Notes: a model not told the origin generated them from the sequence alone. Counted from the stretch's first letter, positions 45,253 through 57,677 are shown. The stretch: DNA of 64,000 bases from Lactarius indigo (GCA_025766275.1 JAFKAC010000013.1:1178001-1242000), one strand, 5' to 3'. A program made the numbers and translations.

Positions 45253-47019
45253 CTGATCATTGCCTGATTACGTCTCTTCATACGATAACTGTACAGTACA
45301 AAGAATGCCAACTGACTGCATTTTTCCGATTACGATCCAGGTCTGATGGTCATTGCCTTGCCAGGTCTCCATTGCATGAATTCCGCGAAGCCCGGCCCAG
45401 GGTCACGTGATTTATGACCCAGCCCGATTTCCCTGGTGTTCGGCGTTATTTATCCCCAACTTCCTTGGCAAAAACAAGTAATCTGTACCCCACTTTGGCG
45501 GTGCACCACCCAGGTGCCTGTAAATGAAAATTCTTCGTTATCACGTGAGTAAGCCTTCTTACTACTACGCTTGGCGCAACGCATGGACATAAAGGTGGAC
45601 ATAATTCCGTCGAACACCTGGGTCATAGGTGTTTACGTGGCGATTTCAGCTCAACAGGTCTCATCGAATTGGGATCACTTCACCCTCCGAGGTATCAACC
45701 CGAGAGATCATCAGAATCCATGACCGACTCTTTGCACTACATTCGTGGATTAGGGCCTCTGCAGGGCCAAAAGCATTGTGACGGCCGGTGACTAACCTCT
45801 TAGAATGTCTCTTTTAAGAAGTCCGGGATGCAGTGCGCTTTTTTCTGCCTAGCCCAACTTGGTTTTGAGATGATGTGACGATCAGTTTGCTGACATCCGA
45901 GAATTAGGTGCCGTTGAACGATATCGCGCTTGTCATTCGTCATCGTCGCCTCGATTGGGAGATTTCAATATCTTCAGTAAGGCCCCATGGTAATCCATTA
46001 TCTGTCGCTGCGGGCGCTCGATTTAACGAAACCAGGTACGGGCGGTAGACAAGCTGGAGAGAAGGGGAGACGTTGAAGTGACGTTGAGTCACAAAATAGA
46101 AGGACACACGCCCTTACAACACGAACCCACTGGTGACCCGGGAACTTCATCTGCCCTATAGTCCAGACCCGAAATATCATACACGCGGCCGTAATGGATT
46201 CTCAAAATTAAAGGTGAACGCTGATCTACACTTTTCTGCAGAAGTACAGGTGGCCATTTTCGTGCGGTCCAGTTCTACACCTTATGCGATCTGTTCGGTC
46301 TTACAGCATTACTCGCGCCGCACTACATTCAAGACCGTAGCCGATCTAGATATGATATGAGTTAGGTGGCGCTCTTCCCAGCATCGTGGCAGAACGGGGA
46401 GGACATTCCCGTACCGAGTGACAAGCAAGCTCTTCTGACCCCAGTGATGACCACGGTAAATGGTCGAACCCTCCGATAGGTTGGCTTTGTGTCACGTATT
46501 GACAAGACGCTCTCTACGTTCGTGTGGCAGAGACCGGCCCGGAATGGGGAACTGATAAATCTCTCACACGAGATCCGATACGTTAGAGGAATTGTCCCGT
46601 AGTTGGGAAAATGATTCTGACCAATCGCCGTATTCCCACAGGAGTGACTGGGGTGCAGGCTTGCCACAATGTTTCCGTGTCTCCACGATGCTTGGCTTTT
46701 TGGCTTGACGCTTCGCGGGAAAATGAGATTGTATTGGCAGTGCTACTTTCCTACTATATCCCCACCTTTAACTGCTCACGAGTAGTCAGCTCCACGATAC
46801 CGTAGCCGCCGTGCTTGATGCTCTCACGTTATCTTGATCACCCTTCAACCATTCCATTGTTGCGATTATGACAAGTCACCCACATGAGCCTTGGTCTATC
46901 TCGGCACTCAGACTTAAATAAAGAGATCCCCCGTCATACGCTCAACTCGACGCGCCACCCCCCTCAATTTCACGCAATCCTTGTCTGCCCTCGCACTCTG
47001 CAATCTCTAAGCCCCTTTG
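45253..47019. other. Intergenic region, no supported gene
   Basis: Roughly 1.8 kb without a coherent coding pattern. Short frames such as 46133-46360 (plus) and 46362-46667 (minus) lack motifs and splice partners. No repeat or RNA gene was recognised. The sequence is close to balanced composition, unlike the GC-rich exons on either side. Confidence 0.4.
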
Positions 47020-48589
47020 ATGTCCCCAGAGGCTGCCAAACGTAAAAAAGAGGGTGAACCTCTGCAACCCTCTGCTGGTGTCACTGCCAGCGACCACAGA
47101 AAGCGTCGTCGCAATCGCACGACCCAATCTTGTCTCAATTGTCACACCTCCAAACGCATGGTATACCCACCCGCCATCTCCTTCAGTCTGATCCTTAACC
47201 CCTTATCCCAGTGTGACCGCAAGAGGCCTTGTGGTCGCTGTATCCAGCTTGGCATCGTACGTTGTTCCCCATGCGTGAGAGCGCTACGTAATCCAGGTAC
47301 TCAATTAATCCACAGACTGGTCTCTGCGTGTACGAAGTTGACGACCCCAGTCAAAGGTAATTGAGTCCCTGTTCTCATCGTCAGAGGCCATTTATTAATT
47401 CCGAATCACCCCTCAGGACCGAGGATGCCGATGATAAGACCCGCCTGCAAATGCGTGTCGCCGAACTCGAGGGGGTTATTCGGGAGGCAAGCCCCTCGCA
47501 TTGTGGACGGAGGGTCAGTTCCTGACAGACGAGCCTCCTTTGTAGCTCAAGAATAAGCCGCATCCACGGTGGGCTCAGTCCTCATCGGATGCCTGCCAGG
47601 ATCAGGCGGTCCATTCCCTTACCGCCTCCGCACCATCCCCATGTGCCGAGAAACACACGTCGAAGACCTCCCACAGGGAGAAGAGTGGTGTTGCGGCCCC
47701 ATCTCCACTACCCAGCGTGGACATCTCAATGGTGTCCAAGGAACGAGGATCTCGACAGGCTTCACTGGCTCCACCCCCGCTCGAAGAACTTCCGGGCCCC
47801 CAATTGCCGACCTTTATGGGCCCCTTCAGCGTGGCTTCTTCGTCCTCGAGCGATTCTCCCCTAGGTACACCGGACATCGACGATGCTGGAATGCTATCCC
47901 TTTCTGCTTTCGGCCCGACGCCACCCGGGGACGACGCCATTACTTCGTTGCTTTCTCATTTCACGGACGGAAATTTACATTCAGCCACCCCGTTCGCGGA
48001 GCTGTTTGACAACGCACTGCGCGACGTGTTCTGCGGGGAGGCAGCTCCCGACGCTTGCCTATCACAACATTCTGGACAGCAGACTCCACTCAGCGAGTGT
48101 GGTTGCCTTTCAGAGGTCACAAATTATCAGGCCGTATTAGAATTGTCCCTGCGCTTAAGATACGCTGCGGAGGCGTTGAATCGCCACCCGCAACACAACA
48201 ATAGTTCGATGTGTCTTCTCAAACAACGTATCGCAGAACTGGATGTGTTTACCAGGTTTGCCGTGTTTCCCACCCTCGTTCACAATGTTCTAAAAAAATT
48301 TGAATCCTTCAGCAATACCCTTGGGAACATTGACACGCCCGGAATGATCAGGACTCCACCCACACCTATAGGGGGGCTTAATTCAATTTCGGGGTGTACT
48401 TCTCCAGATACCGGTTGGACCGGTGGTTCTACATCTTTTGTTGCGACGGCGGGCATTTCCCCGAGCACCCTAGCGCCGCCGTCAGATGATTCGCTAATGT
48501 CTTGGACGCCTCAACGGCATCGGAATATGTCAACTTCGTTTGCGCCTAATTCATGGGGAACGCCATGGATCTTCCCGCGTAAATTTTGA
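47020..48589 (+). CDS. Zn2Cys6 transcription factor
   Basis: Fungal binuclear zinc-cluster regulator. The cluster is spread over three exons: RRNRTTQSCLNCHTSKRM in exon 1 (47020-47160), CDRKRPCGRCIQLG in exon 2 (from 47212), and TGLCVYEVDDPSQR after the next intron. This gives the spacing C-x2-C-x6-C-x5-C-x2-C-x8-C. A short helix (MRVAELEGVIRE) follows as a likely dimerisation coiled coil. The C-terminal 300 residues are Ser/Pro-rich, with a Cys-containing region (LSECGCLSEVTNYQAVLELS) seen in homobasidiomycete factors of this type. Target genes are unknown. It is flanked by long gene-free regions, leaving room for complex regulation. Confidence 0.85.
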
Positions 48590-49679
48590 TATCCTTTGTT
48601 CACCGTCACTAGTTATTCTCAGGGTCTCTGTTAGGCACTCTTCCAACTCTTGTGTTGTAACAGATACCAATTTCTACGGATACTGTATCTAAACTTGTTC
48701 ATTGTAAATTTCGTACACAACGCAGAATCTAGACATCCTTATCACTGAAGGACCTGGTCCAGTCTGGCTTTATTTCATGGACGCCAGTTCTTTATCACTC
48801 AGCATTCCCTGCTTGGCGGCTGGCGTGCCTTTGTTGAGTCCCCGCATGTTTCACTTTCCCTGGCCCAAGTATCTGCGACGCCCATGGCAACTTCCTGGTG
48901 CATTGTCAGGTCGCGAAAGACCAACTACTGCACTCGCCATTCAGCATCTAATTGGATGGTCAGCAGTGAGCAACTCACACTTGGATTCAAATAAAGTAGG
49001 ACGGAAACAGAAATGACAATCTTCGCGGTGAGTCCGAGTCTGCCGGAGTTTCACACCCTTGTATGGTACAAGTTGTATCGGTCCAGTTGTATCAGTCCAG
49101 TCGCGAGCGCCTCTGAAATTAGGCGCTAGCCAAGGACAACCGCCGGCACGAAGTAGCGAGTTTTCTCGGAACACAAGCGTCTTTTATCATGCAGAACACA
49201 CACGATGACCATGAGGACTCACCACAGCGTGCCTGAATTGTTTGGTGCAGCGACTACCACCAATCATGAAACAACTTATGTATTGGCACTTTTAGAAGGG
49301 GTGGTCTCAAGCAGCGGACTGTGGGAAGTACACTGACGCCGTGGGTGTCTAATTAAGGCTTGATTGTTAGAGGCGCGAATCCTGGAGGGTGTGTCAGTCA
49401 CCGACTCGGACAGTACGAATCATTGTTTATTTGGCGTGAGTATGGCGATGCCCTAGATAAGTAATACTAGCGCCTCCAAAAGAACCACCACACGCCTCCA
49501 AAACTGGCAGTCGATCTTATGAAGGGGTCTGATTGCCCAATGGGGAGGATCTGGACTTTAGAGTAAGTACGTTGTGATCCTTATTACTCAAGCGGGGGGT
49601 AGCGTAGGGCGAGGAAGTTGATACAGATTGAGCGCCTGGCCTTGTCCTAATAGTCTACTGCCCGTTTATAATGGAATTA

Positions 49680-49702
49680 TTTTTTTTTTTAAAAAAAAAA
49701 AA
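49680..49702. repeat. T11-A12 homopolymer palindrome
   Basis: Eleven T are followed immediately by twelve A, so the segment can pair with itself. In transcripts of either strand it would behave as a weak hairpin with an A or U tail. It also resembles a poly(A) tail abutting a poly(T) stretch, but no retroelement sequence adjoins it. Confidence 0.85.
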
Positions 49703-49830
49703 GGCCCGGAGATGGAAATGGGTCCCCGGTGCGGTCGCCTTGTGTGTTCTGACAACAAACGTGAGACCTGGGTTGTGTGCGTGGGCCCGATATGGACACC
49801 GGTTGGCGCATTTCCGCTTCAGTGACTTGG

Positions 49831-49858
49831 CTGCGGACTGCGGACTGCGGACTGCGGA
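49831..49858. repeat. Four tandem copies of CTGCGGA
   Basis: Four perfect head-to-tail copies of a 7-bp unit in non-coding DNA. It is a short minisatellite with no evident function. Confidence 0.9.
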
Positions 49859-50569
49859 AACATTGAGAAGGGTGAGAATGGAGAGAAGCGTCCAGAAGGG
49901 GTTAGATGACCTTCTGTGCCTTCTTGTGCTTGCTTGTCGGAGAGCCGACAAGCTATTTACACCCCACCAATCCCTTCTGTAGTGAGACTGCGAGGAAGAT
50001 AAGATCCGGGTACTCGCTCATTCAGGGCAAGCGTTAAGAAGCTGAGACCTATGTTGGGAATTTGAAAACTCGGGGCATTGTAGGGTGTCTACTACGTAAT
50101 TCATCGTCCATCGGGAACACCCGTATCGTGATTTTGTGCTGTCCAAATGTATAGAAACCACCGATCAGCCTACTGTAAGGATCAGCGCGCTCAACATCCA
50201 GAAGCCGAAGCCATCCTTTCCAGACAAGAGACAATAATTTCACGTCATACCAAGCCTTCATGCATTTTTAAAAAAAAAAAAACCCCCCATTTGTACAGTA
50301 TTCCCGGATACAAGTAAGCTTGTGCTAGGACGAGTCGCAGCGTTGCCTTCATGCGTTCCAGACAAGCTCACGGGCTAGGTGCAGATACTATACTGTACAG
50401 AGATAGCTGCAAATTATTTGAACCATTTTCGGTCCACAAATTGCGGGTATTGTAGATCCCGGACACGCCGAATGAAGACGAAAAGACATTCAGGTTTCCA
50501 GTTGCCAAGAGCCAGGGATGAAGCTGACGCAACTTTCGGCTCTGATTGTTCTTCCTTGGCTACCAACAA

Positions 50570-50677
50570 CACTGCGGGCATTTCACAATGTAATCCAATT
50601 CAGTCGGCTATTTCACGAAATCTGATTGGTCAGATTTTTGCAACTGAATTGGATTACATTGTAAAATGCCCACAGTG
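50570..50677. mobile_element. 108-bp MITE-like inverted-repeat element
   Basis: The left terminus (50570-50603) and the reverse complement of the right terminus (50644-50677) match over 34 bp with two differences; both start CACTG and share ACAATGTAATCCAATTCAG. The 40-bp centre has no coding capacity. A CAA trinucleotide occurs immediately outside both ends, compatible with a 3-bp target duplication. Size, terminal repeats and lack of coding content fit a miniature inverted-repeat transposable element, or a hairpin-forming remnant of one. It lies about 90 bp upstream of the U2AF1 start, within that gene's likely promoter. Confidence 0.7.
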
Positions 50678-50764
50678 CAAGTCACGACACGCATACTGTG
50701 GGAATGCTGAATAATGCATGTCGCGACGCCCTCGAAGTTACACCTGTTTTACTGAACCTCCATT

Positions 50765-51688
50765 ATGGCCTCTCACCTTGTAGGTTTATTTCTCTATCCT
50801 CTACTCACATATCTCACTTACTTTTCCTTTCTTTCTTTATTTTTAAAGGCAAACATTTTTGGTACAGAGCAGGATCGTGTAAACTGCTCTTTTTATTACA
50901 AAGTATGGGACATTCCTATCTGTGGTTACTTGTGCGCTCAAAGTGACTTCACTTAGATAGGTGCCTGTCGACACGGGGACCGTTGCTCTCGAAAGCATAT
51001 CAAACCCCCGTTCTCACAGACCATCCTCCTGCCGAACGTATATCATAACCCTGCACACGACCCGGTCTGCAAGCTCTCGGAGAAAGAACTTCAGGAGGGG
51101 TTCGATGCCATTTATGAAGACTTGTATTGCGAGCTGGCAAAGTTCGGGCATCTTCTCGAGCTCCACGTGCGTCGGCAATTACCCATCTTCTAAAGTAGGC
51201 ACGCTGACATTTGAGAGGGTAGGTGTGTGACAACGTTGGCGATCATTTAATAGGCAACGTGTATGCGCGTTATGAGTGGGAGACGGAAGCACAGGCCGCA
51301 GTCGATGGTTTGAACGACCGCTGGTATGCAGGTGCGTATACCTTTTTTCATGAATGTGTTTTGTGGTCTCAACGTTCACCGCGTAGGTCGGCCTCTGTAC
51401 GCCGAATTGTCTCCCGTTACAGACTTCCGCGAGGCTTGCTGCCGACAGAATGAGAACGGCGAGTGCAATCGCGGTGGTTTCTGTAACTTTATGCACTTGC
51501 GCCTTGCATCCAAGGAACTCGTTTCTTCCTTACGCCACGGCCAGCGCATTGACCGTCGGCTCCACCCACCCAAAAATCAAGGCGGAGGAGGTGGCTGGGA
51601 GCCATCTAAGCGCGAGGGTGGGCGAGGACGAAGTGCCAGTCCGAGACGTGGGGGTGGTAACGGGGAAGACAGGTGGACGCGCAAGTAG
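50765..51688 (+). CDS. U2AF1: U2AF small subunit (U2AF35/U2AF1)
   Basis: Splicing factor that recognises the AG at 3' splice sites. Five exons (50765-50779, 50849-50902, 50957-51166, 51223-51331, 51387-51688) give 229 residues with no irregularity. The 15-nt first exon encodes MASHL. Exons 2-3 carry the first CCCH zinc finger ([20 protein letters not shown]), followed by PVCKLSEKELQEGFDAIYED and the UHM domain ending ARYEWETEAQAAVDGLNDRW. The second CCCH finger contains CCRQNENGECNRGGFCNFMH. The tail is Gly/Arg/Ser-rich, as expected of an RS-like domain. Identification is secure. Confidence 0.95.
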
Positions 51689-52471
51689 GTCTTAGTGCGT
51701 ATCTCCAATCTGTTGTCTCCGGTTTTCCGCCGGTCTGGACAAACAACCAGACAAGGACTTGAATGTATCGTGCGGCTTCTTGTTCATCAATCGGTGATTG
51801 TTCATTCGAGTTTGGCAATTGTTGATGATCAAAAAATATGATCCAGCTGTTTCGTTACCATAAAAATGATGACAGGTAGAGAAGCGTTGCCTTACTCAGC
51901 TAGTTGTTTACTCCACAGTCTGAGGTTGACTACAGATTGATTCGTCGTAAGATTGAAGGGTCTTGGGGGTCGTTCCAAGCTGAGCAGGAGACCAGCACCA
52001 CCTTGACCTTCTAGTCTTCCTTTCGTTCTGTCAGAATGATGGACAATAATAGTCATGGACCAAATTGAGACACCAATTTTTTTTCAAGTTGTAGGAAGAT
52101 GACAACGAATGAAAATGGGTACCATTGTGGTATTAGTACCCCCTATGCAAATTGGTCACACCTGTCCCCCAAGGTGAGATCGCCTTTCACGACTCTATCG
52201 CATGTACGATATCAAAATCGTTGGAATCTGGAGGTCTGTGCCTTTACTTTTCATCATTCCCCTCTCTTCCTCGTTGCACTGTGGTCGAAATTATTCTTAT
52301 TCTTATTTTTTAGTTATGATTTCTTATATATCCCACTATACTTACTGTATTCTTGGGGGGCAGAAAGGACCGGGAGGAGGGTGATCTGAAGCCATTTTAA
52401 AAATTTGCATGATCCTGATGACCTTTTGCATACACCTGACACCACTAGTGTGAGATTTGGCATGATGACAC
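51689..52471. other. Convergent intergenic region between U2AF1 and ALG14
   Basis: About 780 bp holding the 3' ends of both genes. It is AT-richer than its surroundings, with T-rich stretches near 52080 and 52290. No gene, repeat or RNA was recognised. Confidence 0.45.
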
Positions 52472-53417
52472 TCAGACCAGCCACCCATGACACTCGCCCC
52501 GCCCACCATCTTGTAATAAGTCGGGCCATTGTACAATAAATCTCGCATCACAAGTTAGTTTCAGAATATGCGTAATGAGTGTGACGGCAATTCGTACTTG
52601 TCAGCGATAGGACGCAGTAGCTTGCCTGTAAGCGAGAGCGTTCGAACGCGTGCAAAGGTCTCAACATACACCAGCCTCGGTGACGGCAATCCAAGGAACT
52701 GTCATCCGAAAATTTTGTTAATAATTAAGGGCGATGAGAAGCAAGTCACCCACTCGGTTGATGTACGCGGCGACGCAGAGAACGAAGCAGGTTCCAGGCC
52801 CATTCAGGAGAATAATATCAACATCGGCTTTAGAGGAATCGCCAAACAGCTGTGGGGCTAGGGTGACATAATAGAATGAGACCAGGAAAGAGTGTAGCCC
52901 TGTGGCCGGAATAGTGAGTAAGTTCTGATGCACGCGTCGAGCACGTGGGATAGTGAGGATCCGATATTCGCCAATAGGGTCCTCAGGGGTCTATCAGACC
53001 AGGTCACGATGGTCAATAGTTAGGTAAGAGTAACAGGAGGCAATACTCACAAGAGATAGCTCAGAGGTAGCTTTGAGCCGCTCTAATGCGATGGCCTTCG
53101 TAGCGCTAAGCGAGTCACCCTCACTAACAAGATACGTCCTCGGGGTGTAACGTGAGAAATCCAGAGTAGATACAAGCGTGAGGGCCTCGCTACTGTGTCC
53201 ACCTAGATAATAACGATACAGTCTGAGCGTGGGGGCGAGTGATAGAGTAAATTGTATTGGGCTTGCCTGAACCAAGGAAGACGGCTAGGTGACGGGTTTC
53301 CTTATGATCCCGTCTGCGAGGCGCACCGTCCTTCGGAAATGCGATAATAACGCAGATTCTTGCAATGATCCCAAAGGTGAGCGCAACTGCCACCAGCAAC
53401 CAGGCTGGCGGATACAT
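52472..53417 (-). CDS. ALG14: UDP-GlcNAc transferase membrane subunit Alg14
   Basis: ER-membrane protein that recruits Alg13 to form the enzyme adding the second GlcNAc to the dolichol-linked N-glycan precursor. Five exons (53267-53417, 53051-53202, 52754-52990, 52598-52698, 52472-52541) total exactly 236 codons. The N-terminal anchor (MYPPAWLLVAVALTFGIIAR) leads to the nucleotide-sugar loop FLGSGGHSSEAL. IPRARRVHQNLLTIPATGLH and DIILLNGPGTCFVLCVAAYI follow, then FLGLPSPRLVYVETFARVRT, SLTGKLLRPIADKFIVQWPD and a GECHGWLV end. Intron 1 must use a GC donor (GCAAGC) to keep the GSGGH loop. No long single open frame reveals this gene. Confidence 0.93.
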
Positions 53418-53671
53418 GCGTTCTATGGCGCACGAGAGCGGGGAATAGAGAAATTTGGCACCGTGACGGTGTTCCTAGCCGCGCTTATTCGTACATGTGA
53501 TGAGTTGTCGCAGAAACATCCGCGACCCCCACGTCAGGATCACCACCCGCCACCACACCTCTGTCTTCTTTCGCCTTTTTGCGCACTGGCGCAACTGTCT
53601 TTCTCGACTTTAAAACACATTGGGAGCGCCACCCGACATCAAATTGACCTACGACCCTTGTTACCATTGAC
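53418..53671. promoter_or_regulatory. Divergent promoter of ALG14 and CDC23
   Basis: The two start codons are 254 bp apart on opposite strands. The interval includes pyrimidine-rich stretches (around 53565-53600) and a TTTAAAAC element near 53610 on the CDC23 side. A glycosylation gene and a cell-cycle gene share it. Confidence 0.4.
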
Positions 53672-55998
53672 ATGGCCGCGGCCATCACCGTTGATAAAGA
53701 AACGATTGACAGCCTTCGCAAGGCCATCAAAGACTGCGCAGATCGTGGGCTGCAACACGCGTCCAAGTGGTATGCTGGGCCAAATCACCGCTAGGCCCAT
53801 TTGTCTAACGACGCTCGGAGGGCTGCTGAGCTTCTGGCAGCCGTGCCACCTTCCAAACGGCGTGCTTATCAGGATCTCTCGTTTGTGTCGTCGACCCCTG
53901 CGCGTACTGCCCCCTTGGGTACCCCCCTCCCCCCGGTATCTTTCCCTCCTCCGCACCCACATGCACCCCTTGCTAGCGCAGTGGACCCGCGTGCATCACC
54001 GGAGGAACTCGCGCTCGAGCTCGATGAGGAAGATGTCCTCTCTGCAGGCATGGCCAGCTTCCGCTGTCGTGAGTTCGCTCGTGCTGCACGCACCCTGACC
54101 GCATGCTCGAGTGCGAAGGGGCGGTTCTTATCGTTATACAGCCAATATTTGGTATGTCTTACTTTCGTCATCCGGAGATGCCATATAGTAATACAATCGT
54201 GGAAAGGCCAGCGAGAAAACCGCTCTCCGAGATTGGAATAAGCTCGATAGTAGGTCCTGGATAATAATAAATTAATATCATATCACTGACTCTAGATGTG
54301 AAGTGGATCGAAGTCAGCCTGGGGTGCCAGTTAACACAAGCCTTCTGGGGTTATATGAGACGGCCTCGTCCACCGACAACAAGAGAGATCCGTGGATCCT
54401 CTTCCTGTATGATCGTTCCGGGCTTCATGTCGCTCCTGTGCTGACTTTGGTACTTCAGCCGTGGTCTATTGCTATATCGCCTTAACCGAAGGGAAGAGGC
54501 GATAGAGTGCGCACTGCTTTCCCTTCAACTCTACCTCTGGAATTGGTCTGCTTGGGACCTCCTTAGCAATCTCATTAATGATGGCGAAGAAGTAGGCACC
54601 TACTGCCAATCCTTCCAATCCTACTTATGGCCTCTTACAGCTCTTCTCCTTGCTCCCACTCTTGCCAATACCCTCGGTCCATCCCCTTGTCCACTTGTTC
54701 CAAATACGCACGCTCAATACGCTTCATCAACCCTCCGAAAATGAGCTTGGTCTTTGTGATCGCCTTCTTGGTCCGGAGAACTTTTCGGGAAGTCTCTGGA
54801 TTATGAGTCTTCGAGCTAACGTACTCTATCATTTGCACGGTAGGTCGTCCCTTTTTTTTTTTTTTCTCTTTTCGTTTGCTATTGTTCTTATGCTACAGAT
54901 TTCAGATTTCTCTGCTGCCGAGGAGCAGTTTGAAAAAATTCTTAAGATCGACCCATGCCGGATCGACGATATCGACGTCTATTCCAATATCCTGTATGTT
55001 ACAGAAAATCGTTTGACACTGTCAAGGCTTGCGCACGATTTTCTTGCGCTCGACAAGGACCGTCCAGAGGTGTGCTGTCTCGTCGGTAGGTTATTACCCT
55101 CTAACTATCATTCCGGTCGAGTGCCGACGCAACACGTAGGGAATCACTATTCACTGAGGGCAGAACACGAGAAGGCCATTCGGTATTTCAGACGTGCCAC
55201 GCAACTCGATCGGACGTACCTCTCCGCTTGGACACTTATGGGCCACGAATACGTAGAGATGAAAAATTCGCACGCAGCAATTGAGGCATACCGCGGTGCC
55301 GTGGACGTGAATAGGAAAGACTACCGTGCGTGGTACGGCCTTGGACAAGCCTACGAGCTCCTCAATATGCACCAGTATGCGCTGCATTACTATCAACATG
55401 CAACTGCTCTGCGGTTAGTTCCCATTCTACCGACAAACGCTCTAGAGCCTCATCGTGTACACCTGTAGCCCATATGATGTTCGGTTATGGCAAGCGCAAG
55501 GGGCAAGTTATCAAGAGATGGGTAGACTTCGCGAGGCTATCGAGTGCCTGAAGCGGGCGTTGCTTGGTGCCGATGCCAACGAGATCGCCATCGCTCTCAA
55601 ACTAGCCAGGCTCCATTCCGACTTGGACGAAACCGCAGATGCAGTTGCGTACCACCAGCGAGTCATAGAAATATCCCGCGCTACGTGTATGTCATCTTTT
55701 CACATATGGCAGTTTCGAGTAGCAACGTTGAATTCATGATTGTACAGTAAAACCGGTGGTGGAGTGGGCTCGTTCCGCCATGTATGTCGCCCAGTATTAT
55801 TATGTGTTGGATGGAGGGAACCTCGAGCTTGCAAGGGATCTGTTGGAAAAGGTTGCGGGGAGCAACTCTGAGGATGCGGATTCGGCGGCGGACTTACTGA
55901 AGAAGGTAAAGGCAGCGATATCGAGAAGAGAAGGACAGGAGGGAGCGGATGCAGAGGTGAAGCAGGAGCAAGACTTGAGTGTAGAGATGCCAGTGTAA
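53672..55998 (+). CDS. CDC23: Anaphase-promoting complex TPR subunit Cdc23 (APC8)
   Basis: Scaffold subunit of the APC/C ubiquitin ligase. Exon 1 (53672-53769) starts MAAAITVDKETIDSLRKAIK and joins, via a 51-bp intron, to the segment WAAELLAAVPPSKR. Later exons give SEKTALRDWNKLDS, VNTSLLGLYETASS, GLLLYRLNRREEAIECALLS with LYLWNWSAWDLLSNLI, and then the TPR array: FSAAEEQFEKILKIDPCRID, AIRYFRRATQLDRTYLSAWT, AIEAYRGAVDVNRKDYRAWY and ALHYYQHATALRPYDVRLWQ. The C-terminus is acidic. At least ten short introns. All segments can be joined in frame with GT-AG junctions; the donor near 54253 is weak. The identification is secure. Confidence 0.92.
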
Positions 55999-56098
55999 AA
56001 GGCCTACCCTCAAGAGTGTATTGAATCGAATCGCGCCGTTCTCGCGGTCACGGGGATTTACCCAGCCAAATTTTGACAAGAAAATAAACAGGAGTCCA

Positions 56099-57677
56099 AT
56101 GTCGAGCACACCGCCGCTTTCTCTCTCTCAGTCTCCTTCAGCTTCAATCCCAGATCTTACTCACAGCAATGACCCTCCTCCTCTCTCCGCTACTTCCGCC
56201 CCCACACCTAGCGCCCAATCAGTTCCCTTCGCCAGCACTTCTGATCCCGACGCTCTTACACCAGATCTACCATTGCCCAGTTGTCTGCACCGCCGCCGGC
56301 CACCTGTAGTTCCGTTATCTGCTGACGAGGAAGCCGCTGCAACCCGAGTCTCATCAAGGTACGTAACGGTGCTACTTGTACCCATACAACAATACGACAA
56401 TCAGTTCGGATATTCAGGGTTGCTGCTCACTTGACCACCGACCATGTCTCTGTCCTGTTCCCAGACGTCAACACCCCATTCCAAGATGTTGGAGATGTTG
56501 TGGATCGTTTGCTTCCATATCATGTCTTTCAACACCCTAGAGAGGATCTCGTCAAGGCGAACAAAGGCAAGCGCAGAGCTACCGAAACAGAGATCCTCCA
56601 GAGTGAACTCGCAGGTGCGTCCTTTCTTCGAATGCGGTATCATTCCCTTGTTCATGGTATATTTAGAAACGAAATTTGCATTAGAGTGCTTCAAGCGCCG
56701 GAGTGCACTTGAAGAACGTTTTCAAAGTGCCAGGACAAAGTCGGGCAAGGCAGGCTTCGTAACATATTTTTCTCGGACGCTCGCTAACCTTGTCCTAGCG
56801 CACTGCGTACGATGATCAAGCATACTACCTTGAACGGCAGGCACTTGACTCGGAACGCGCCGACCACTCTGCGTTAAGCACGGAATTGCGCACAGCAAAA
56901 GCAGAGCTCGAGCGTATCACGCGTCAGCAGCGCTCGACCGCTCACCCGCAACGTACAAATTACTACCTTTCTGCAGCTCCCGTCTACGCGCATCACTACC
57001 GCGCCTACCATTATCCCTATGCTCAAACATATGGGGTGCCAACAAGCTCCTCCACAACCACTCCAAGCTATCCTTATTCCGTCCCGCTCAATTCAACGGT
57101 TCAATACGTCCCGCCTCCTCTCACCACGTTCGCCACGACTACCAAAACACTGTCGACTGCCACGAACCCAGCAGGCGCTCTAGCATCGACTACTCCCGCG
57201 CCATCGTTATCAATGCCAGCCACCATCACGGCGCCCCCAGAGCCCACGACGTCACCTGCTGGGACATCCAATGTATCCAGCGCGATTCCCGTGCAGTTGC
57301 CTGTCTCGTCGTTGCCCACACTACACGCTCTGGGCATCGTGCCTGTCCCTACGCAGTCTGTATCGGCCGATGCACCAACCCCACCGGCAGTCTTACGAGG
57401 CACATCGGCAAATGGCGCTATGTTGAACCTCGAGATAAACGTCTCACTGCTCCAAGCTGCTCAGATGAGCGGACTAGCGCTTATGCTAAACTCAATCATG
57501 CTTGGTTCCAGCAACTCAGGTACCACAGAAGTACCACCACACGCACAGGTCGGTGCTCCATACACATACCCTTACGCTGCAGCGCAGCCATTGGCCCCAA
57601 CAACCATTGCCACTACGTCAGTAAATGCCGGACTAAATAAAGCGAGCCAGCCCCAAGAACAAGAAAAACTCGAGTAA
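56099..57677 (+). CDS. GLTSCR1-domain protein, likely SWI/SNF-associated
   Basis: Four exons (56099-56358, 56418-56614, 56667-56758, 56799-57677) give 475 residues. The Ser/Pro-rich N-terminus is followed by the GLTSCR1/BICRA-type conserved region: PFQDVGDVVDRLLPYHVFQH, then a helical part with ETKFALECFKRRSALEERFQ, and after the last intron a coiled coil (ALDSERADHSALSTELRTAK). The C-terminal half is low-complexity Thr/Ser/Pro/Ala with Tyr-rich patches. In animals this domain defines a SWI/SNF (GBAF) subunit and related fungal proteins join SWI/SNF-type complexes; that role here is inferred. An upstream ATG at 56021 is in frame. Donor 56759 (GT) is preferred over a GC donor 14 bp earlier. 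Confidence 0.7.

Larger units (their letters stand above)
48590..50764. other. Gene-free region with simple repeats and a MITE-like element
   Basis: About 2.2 kb with no supported coding sequence. It contains a perfect T11/A12 palindrome (49680-49702), four tandem copies of a 7-mer (49831-49858), an A-rich run near 50271-50282 and the inverted-repeat element at 50570-50677. The final segment is the U2AF1 promoter. Confidence 0.5.

Noticed and set aside
49671..49702. Poly(A) tail of a retroelement insertion
   Set aside because: The T/A palindrome has no adjacent reverse-transcriptase remnant or target duplication.
56740..56798. GC-AG intron in the GLTSCR1-domain gene
   Set aside because: A GT donor 14 bp downstream (56759) gives the same phase, so the non-canonical donor is not needed.
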